Positions 57,830 to 64,000 of a stretch of 64,000 bases of DNA are shown here, one piece after another. A model generated the notes under the pieces. The model was not told the origin of the DNA and did no database searches. It saw nothing but the letters and a program-made list of their open reading frames with translations. The position numbers were made by a program, and so were the translations under genes. Source of the stretch: Lutraria lutraria (Eukaryota > Mollusca > Bivalvia > Venerida > Mactridae); contig OZ026833.1 in assembly GCA_964023205.1 (NCBI GenBank), positions 48,548,441 through 48,612,440 on the forward strand. Direction: 5' to 3'. Numbering within the stretch: position 1 is the first letter of the stretch; the number at the start of each line of letters is the position of its first letter.

Positions 57830-60800
57830 ATGGAGTCTGATGGTAACATGTCAACATCTGTAGAAGTAGTGGGAGATATGGCCTCACCTGGTGAGGGAGA
57901 TGATGTGTTTGGTGATGGTAAGTATACATGTTTATCTTTCTGTGTATCATAAATAACCAAATTATTAAAGAAAATATTGAGCTATTATGATCACTACAGA
58001 GTCTGTGTAGTGCAAAAATTTTAATGTAGCTCATAACTTAGAAACTATAAGAGGTAGCAACATGAAACTTCATAGGTGGATAGATCTCACTGAGGCGATG
58101 AACTGACGAGCGTCGGCACCGCTTATGGCGCTCTTATGAAACAGTCAACTGTCCCATCTCAAACATTAAAACTAGCTATTACTTATTTCTATGACCAGTC
58201 CATGTATACAAGTTCTGTGTTCTGTCAGTGAACTCATTTAATACTAACTGGAATGACATTGAGAGCCCCCTCAATATAAATGACTTCTTCATGTATTTTG
58301 GGCAGTTGTATCATTTCGAGGAACTTACAAGAGATTTAAGTTGAAACTCCTGCCACTGACAAATTTATTGGACATCTTGTCAAAGGTGTAACATTATTTT
58401 AAGTGTGTTGGAGGTATCACAGTGGCCTGCTTCTCTCAGACCCTTCAAATGGAATTCATGAAAATATGAATTTTCTTTGAACTTTTCATGTATATTTCAT
58501 GAATAGTTCACAAATAGTTCACGGAATATGAATGTTTTATACAGGGGTGTACACTTTTTCATACCTAAATATACAGACTATTCTATGCCGTGTTAGCTAG
58601 TGTTTAAACAATAATTTTATGTTTTATAAGACTACACTGAAGTATTGAATTACTGTATTACTTGTCTTCTGGTGAGTTCATTAAGTTATAATAAATATAC
58701 AAATGTGGTAGAAAACTTATATAAATCTCATAGCATGAATACAAGTACAATTTTAGATGTTAAACTGAGCTTCAATTTTCCATTTGTCTAGGTTGACTAA
58801 ACCATTTAAATAATTTATTGAAAGTAAAATGTTGTTGTATAAGTTATAATAGTATAAGAAAACATATATAATGTGTCCCTCAATATATTTATTGTGTAAA
58901 GAAAACAAGTACAAAATGTACCTGGTACCTAAATATTAAGCTTACTTTAGGTACAAAGAAATAGGGCAAAGATTGAAATTATAGAGAAAATATTGAAAAC
59001 CAGCCTGAAAATAAGTGGTTGCAAGCTTGCAGCATTTAAAACCACATGTATATAATCATGTATGTTTTGGTATATAATCATGTATGTTTTGATAATTTGC
59101 ATATTATTATAATTTTACTTCCTGGCCAGAAATCTCTTGAATAAAACTTGACAGCTAAGCCAACTTATTATCATGATTAATAAATTGTGTTTAGTAGAGA
59201 ATTAAAGATTAATCTGTGTTTATATCTATATGTGCAAATTGTCTGATCAAGTGTCTAGTACACAAATAACCTGCAGTAAAGTGTTCAATGAATCATTGAT
59301 CAGTTGTGATAAGTTCAGTTCTGTTCTGTTCTGTTAAATGTTTAGATAGAGTTGATCTTATCAGTGAGTGCACAATTATTGTCTGTTCTGACAATCACAT
59401 TAATTATCTAAGTTTTGTTTTGTATAAGTGTCACAGCTGTAGTCCAGTGGTTAAGTGATCTGGATTGGTAACCTAGTGAGTGATCTGGGTTTGATTCCAG
59501 AACTACCCTGATACTAGGTGTTAGCTGTATATTTGAACAATATATCTTAACATAAGATTCAACTATTGATTTCTACGAAAAATTTAAGACTTAAATAACA
59601 CTTTACAAAATTAAATAAAGACTTTGTTGTAAATTCTTGTAAATCGTGTAATTTAACTTTCTTCTTAAAGTCTTGGTTGTAGAAAAAAGCTTAGTTCTGA
59701 CAGATTCAAACTTGTCATGTGACACAACAGGAAAATTGTGTGTAATTAATTGTACTGTACATTAAGCAAGAAGAGTTTTTTGAAGGACAATCCTCAACTT
59801 TCTACCATAAACCTTTTTCTATTACTAAGTCTGTATTTGTTTACTTGTATTAAATCTGCATTTATTTAACACACACACCTTATTCAGATGTGATAACATG
59901 CCTTGTTTAATTTGTTCTGATAATCCATGTTTCATCCCTGTTTTTACTTGTTCACTGTTTTAGATAAATGGATGATACAATGTTTATTGATACATGTTCG
60001 AAACTTTGTTAAAAGAAATGACATAAAAAATAGACAATCAGTTTCAGTATCATTGAATACTGTTCTGAATCCTGGTAAATCTGAGTCCAGGGAAGTTTGA
60101 ATCCTTGGAAACTTGAATCCTTGGAAATCTGAATCCTTGGAAATATGAATTTTGGAAATTTGAAGCTTTGGAAGTTTGAATCCTGGGAAATTTGGGGAAT
60201 TTGAATCCTTAGAAACTGGAATCCTTGGAAACTTGGTTTGGTCTAATACATTTGTCTGCTTGAGGAATTTATTAATATTAAACTAGCTGAAGTTATTTCT
60301 ATTGTCCAATATTTTATCAATTATTTATCAGTAGAGTTAAACTATAATACAAGTTTCTGATAGTCAGCTATTTCATGTTTTATGTCATATCACTCCCTTC
60401 TATTAAATATAAACAAACAATAACAGTACCTAGTGGAGGCAGCACCAGGTGAGCAACCTGATAGACAACTCTTAGAATCTATACATCATTAGTGATTCAA
60501 GAATGAAATCTTCTAGTCAGGTGCATAAGTAAGAAAACTGACCAGAAAGAAATCTTCTAGTCAGGTGCATAAGTAAGAAAACTGACCAGAATGAAATCTT
60601 CTAGTCAGATGCTTAAGTAAGAAAACTGACTAGAATGAAATCTTATAGTCAGATGCTTAAGTAAGAAAACTGACTAGAATGAAATCTTCTAGTCAGATGC
60701 TTAAGTAAGAAAACTGACTAGAATGAAATCTTCTAGTCAGATGCTTAAGTAAGAAAACTGACCAGAATGAAATCTTCTAGTCAGGTGCATAAGTAAGAAA

Positions 60801-63800
60801 ACTGACCAGAATGAAATCTTCTAGTCAGGTGCTTAAGTAAGAAAACTGACCAGAATGAAATCTTCTAGTCAGGTGCTTAAGTAAGAAAACTGACCAGAAT
60901 GAAATCTTCTAGTCAGGTGCTTAAGTAAGAAAACTGACCAGAATGAAATCTTCTAGTCAGGTGCTTAAGTAAGAAAACTGACCAGAATGAAATCTTCTAG
61001 TCAGGTGTTTAAGTAAGAAAACTGACCAGAATGAAATCTTCTAGTCAGGTGCTTAAGTAAGAAAACTGACCAGAATGAAATCTTCTAGTCATGTGCATAA
61101 GTAAGAAAACTGACCAGAATGAAATCTTCTAGTCAGATGCTTAAGTAAGAAAACTGACTAGAATGAAATCTTATAGTCAGATGCTTAAGTAAGAAAACTG
61201 ACTAGAATGAAATCTTCTAGTCAGATGCTTAAGTAAGAAAACTGACTAGAATGAAATCTTCTAGTCAGATGCTTAAGTAAGAAAACTGACCAGAATGAAA
61301 TCTTCTAGTCAGGTGCATAAGTAAGAAAACTGACCAGAATGAAATCTTCTAGTCAGGTGCTTAAGTAAGAAAACTGACCAGAATGAAATCTTCTAGTCAG
61401 GTGCTTAAGTAAGAAAACTGACCAGAATGAAATCTTCTAGTCAGGTGCTTAAGTAAGAAAACTGACCAGAATGAAATCTTCTAGTCAGGTGCTTAAGTAA
61501 GAAAACTGACCAGAATGAAATCTTCTAGTCAGGTGTTTAAGTAAGAAAACTGACCAGAATGAAATCTTCTAGTCAGGTGCTTAAGTAAGAAAACTGACCA
61601 GAATGAAATCTTCTAGTCATGTGCATAAGTAAGAAAACTTAAGAAAACTGACCAGAATGAAATCTTCTTGTCAAATGCTTTAGTAAGAAAACTGACCAGA
61701 ATGAAATCTTCTAGTCAGGTGCTTAAGTAAGAAAACTGACCAGAATGAAATCTTCTAGTCAGGTGCTTAAGTAAGAAAACTGACCAGAATGAAATCTTCT
61801 AGTCAGATGCTTAAGTAAGAAAACTGACTAGAATGAAATCTTATAGTCAGATGCTTAAGTAAGAAAACTGACTAGAATGAAATCTTCTAGTCAGATGCTT
61901 AAGTAAGAAAACTGACCAGAATGAAATCTTCTAGTCAGGTGCATAAGTAAGAAAACTGACCAGAATGAAATCTTCTAGTCAGGTGCTTTAGTAAGAAAAC
62001 TGACCAGAATGAAATCTTCTAGTCAGGTGCTTAAGTAAGAAAACTGACATGAATGAAATCTTCTAGTCAGGTGCTTAAGTAAGAAAACTGACCAGAATGA
62101 AATCTTCTAGTCAGGTGCTTAAGTAAGAAAACTGACCAGAATGAAATCTTCTAGTCAGATGCTTTAGTAAGAAAACTGACCAGAATGAAATCTTCTTGTC
62201 AAATGCTTTAGTAAGAAAACTGACCAGAATGAAATCTTCTAGTCAGGTGCATAAGTAAGAAAACTGACCAGAATGAAATCTTCTAGTCAGGTGCATAAGT
62301 AAGAAAACTGACCAGAATGAAATCTTCTAGTCAGGTGCATAAGTAAGAAAACTGACCAGAATGAAATATTCTAGTCAGATGCTTAAGTAAGAAAATTGAC
62401 CAGAATGAAATCTTCTTGTCAAATGCTTTAGTAAGAAAACTGACCAGAATGAAATCTTCTTGTCAAATGCTTTAGTAAGATAACTGACCAGAATAAAATC
62501 TTCTAGTCAGATGCATAAGTAAGAAAACTGACCAGAATGAAATCTTCTAGTCAGATGCTTAAGTAAGAAAACTGACCAGAATGAAATCTTCTAGTCAGAT
62601 GCTTAAGTAAGAAAACTGACCAGAATGAAATCTTCTTGTCAAATGCTTTAGTAAGAAAACTGACCAGAATGAAATCTTCTAGTAAGATCCTTAAGTAAGA
62701 AAACTGACCAGAATTCAGATGCTTTAGAAAGAAAACGGACAAAACAAGGAATGATTTAATAATTCATTATCTTAGAGGAACTGACCTTTGTAACACACAA
62801 TCTATGTATATACTACACTACACTACAGTATGTCAACATTGGATAATCATGTCTTAAACATTCATATCCAATTAGTTTATTGATTGTCTTATATATGTGC
62901 TTGATTGGATTCATACTTCATCAGCAAGCACATCTTCATGTCCCTGTGAAAAAGTAATTCACATATTTTATGAACAGTTCATGAAGTATGCATGAATAAT
63001 ACATGAATATTTTTATGATTTCGTTAATTCCATTTGAATATGGTCCCTATAGATCATGAAGTGTTTTCATCACACAATGGCTGCTACTTATTGCATGTCC
63101 TCATTCATTAAATCAGTTGACTTAAACATTATAAGTGCACATCTTATAGTATAAGCTAGTCAGGTAATATTAATTGACACTCAACAAAACCTGGCTGATA
63201 GGATTCAGAAATTTAAGTGTGATCTGACAACCAGACCTACTCAGCCAGAAGGTTTTGATACAAATTTGATAAAATTAAACAAAAGACCATTGTACTTGTA
63301 AAACATGTGTTGATCAAAACTGTGACAACATTTAATTAATTGTACAGTTTTATTGTTCAAGTTAAACACTTGATATTTTTTGCAATAAAACACTTAATGT
63401 GGAAGTTCTAAGACAAGATGGTAGCTAGGATATCTAGATGGAGTACTGTACATATAATGTCTTCATTTTTACTTTACGTCAAACACCTGTAAGATTATTG
63501 TAAGTAAAAAGTGTCACAAACATTGTAACCTTGATATGAAAAAATATAGTTTAGTTTATTAAACTTAATTATTTTACATCGATTGTAAAGCAAGTTCTTA
63601 TAATTTATATTAACTTCTCTTGTTGACTGCTTCCTGGATCCTGACCAGTACTCGTGCCAAAAGAAGGGATTTTGAAAGTTCCAGTCAAATTTGGCCTCTG
63701 ACAGGATTAGAACCTATTACCTTCGGGTTAGGAGTCTGATGTTCTACCCCTACACCACTGCTCCTCAAAAAAATATGTATTGTTATACTACAACATATGA

Positions 63801-64000
63801 TTATGTACACTTGCATAATTATATTAGTACAACACATGATAACATGTACTTTATTTGATTTTCAGATTCACGTCTGGACAAAAAGAAGAAATTTAAACCA
63901 TTCCAGAAGATGAGAAACTTTTTCCGTGGCAGCAGTAAGAAAAGATTCAAACCTGATGAGACACAAAAAGCACATTCTACGAGTGCATTACATCATGGAG
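57830..64000 (+). CDS. 5' end of a gene with a basic N-terminal patch, possibly CRACD-like
   Basis: Two coding exons are visible: 57830-57917 and 63866 to beyond the right edge, joined in frame across a 5.9 kb GT-AG intron. The start ATG opens an acidic, small-residue stretch (ESDGNMSTSVEVVGDM) ending DDVFGD, followed by a strongly basic patch (DKKKKFKPFQKMRNFFRG, KKRFKPDE) and STSALHHG at the edge. A basic F-K-x-F-x-K-x-x-x-F-F patch followed by a Ser/Thr segment recalls the N-terminal region of CRACD/CRACDL (DUF4592) actin regulators, but the similarity is short and recalled from memory. Upstream, an acceptor-like site at 57305-57316 suggests a 5' UTR exon of about 513 bases before the ATG. 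The intron holds a 44-bp satellite and several dispersed repeats. Confidence 0.55.
57968..58135 (+). repeat. Dispersed repeat family F, copy 3
   Basis: GAGCTATTATGATCACTACA, GAGGTAGCAACATGAAACTT, CATAGGTGGATAGATC, TTATGGCGCTCTT. It lies 50 bp after the first coding exon of the right-hand gene. Confidence 0.65.
58435..58540 (+). repeat. Dispersed repeat family H, copy 2
   Basis: CCTTCAAATGGAATTCATGA, TTTGAACTTTTCATGTATA, TTCATGAATAGTTCACAAAT. Same family as 53285-53390. Confidence 0.55.
59430..59540 (+). mobile_element. tRNA-derived SINE fragment
   Basis: A box TGTAGTCCAGTGGTTAAGTG and B box GGGTTTGATTCCAG, about 45 bp apart, then a short body with ACTAGGTGTTAGCT. No clear tail. Confidence 0.65.
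60070..60237 (+). repeat. Diverged ~17-bp tandem repeat
   Basis: About nine imperfect units of TTTGAATCCTTGGAAAC. Intronic, with no coding meaning. Confidence 0.8.
60501..62715. repeat. 44-bp minisatellite, about 50 units, partly in a 528-bp higher-order repeat
   Basis: Unit GAATGAAATCTTCTAGTCAG then GTGCTTAAGTAAGAAAACTGACCA. Rare variants recur at fixed spacing: TTATAG at 60643 and 61171, ATGTGCATAA at 61091 and 61619, both 528 bp apart, which is 12 units. A 10-bp slippage insert lies at about 61637. It lies in the first intron of the right-hand plus-strand gene. Confidence 0.95.
62935..63050 (-). repeat. Dispersed repeat family H, copy 3 (reversed)
   Basis: TTTTATGAACAGTTCATGAA, GCATGAATAATACATGAATA, CGTTAATTCCATTTGAA; the reverse complement of the arrangement at 58435-58540. 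Confidence 0.5.
63640..63770 (-). mobile_element. tRNA-Arg-like SINE
   Basis: On the minus strand: GTGGTGTAGGGGTAGAACA (A box), GACTCCTAACCCGAAGG (looks like the anticodon arm of tRNA-Arg with CCT), AGGTTCTAATCCTG (B box), then a body ending CAGGATCCAGGAAGCAGTCA. It ends about 95 bp upstream of the 63866 exon. Confidence 0.75.

Overview
The window looks like nuclear DNA of an invertebrate animal, most likely a bivalve mollusc. It is AT-rich, its genes have many small GT-AG exons in long introns, and it is crowded with short non-autonomous transposons, tRNA-derived SINEs and minisatellites. Bivalve is an inference from gene content and repeat style, not from a database match. One 200-base run of N (47325-47524) marks an assembly gap.

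Layout. Positions 3-167 hold the last coding exon of an unrecognised plus-strand gene. The minus-strand gene at 14256-4222 is an LRRC74-type leucine-rich-repeat protein with two C-terminal EF-hands (14 coding exons, about 614 aa). A divergent plus-strand gene at 16066-21530 encodes an unrecognised four-pass membrane protein of 185 aa (6 coding exons). Convergent with it, on the minus strand at 26439-22731, is deoxycytidylate (dCMP) deaminase, DCTD (4 coding exons, 169 aa). Its first zinc ligand appears to be Cys instead of His. Also on the minus strand, 38886-32751 encodes a DDIAS (noxin) homologue: two small exons for the OB-fold/zinc region and a 3.9 kb exon for a long acidic tail (1384 aa). 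The interval 38887-57829 has no gene I can support. A plus-strand gene starts at 57830 and runs off the end; its basic patch faintly recalls CRACD/DUF4592 proteins. All splice joins given keep the reading frame and use GT-AG.

Repeats dominate the rest. Seven minisatellites (units of 26, 29, 32, 39, 42, 44 and 57 bp) occupy roughly 7.5 kb; two show higher-order periodicity and five carry a 5'-splice-site-like string in every unit. Several dispersed families recur (called A to H here), including TA-flanked MITEs with terminal inverted repeats. Several insertions lie directly beside splice sites: two copies of MITE family C next to 5' splice sites, one element ending at the DCTD exon 2 donor, and a minisatellite running up to the DCTD exon 2 acceptor.

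The genes do not form a functional cluster. DCTD (dTMP precursor supply) and DDIAS (DNA-damage response and survival) both touch genome maintenance, but I see no evidence that their adjacency matters. I found no complete autonomous transposon, no CRISPR array, no rRNA and no intact tRNA gene.
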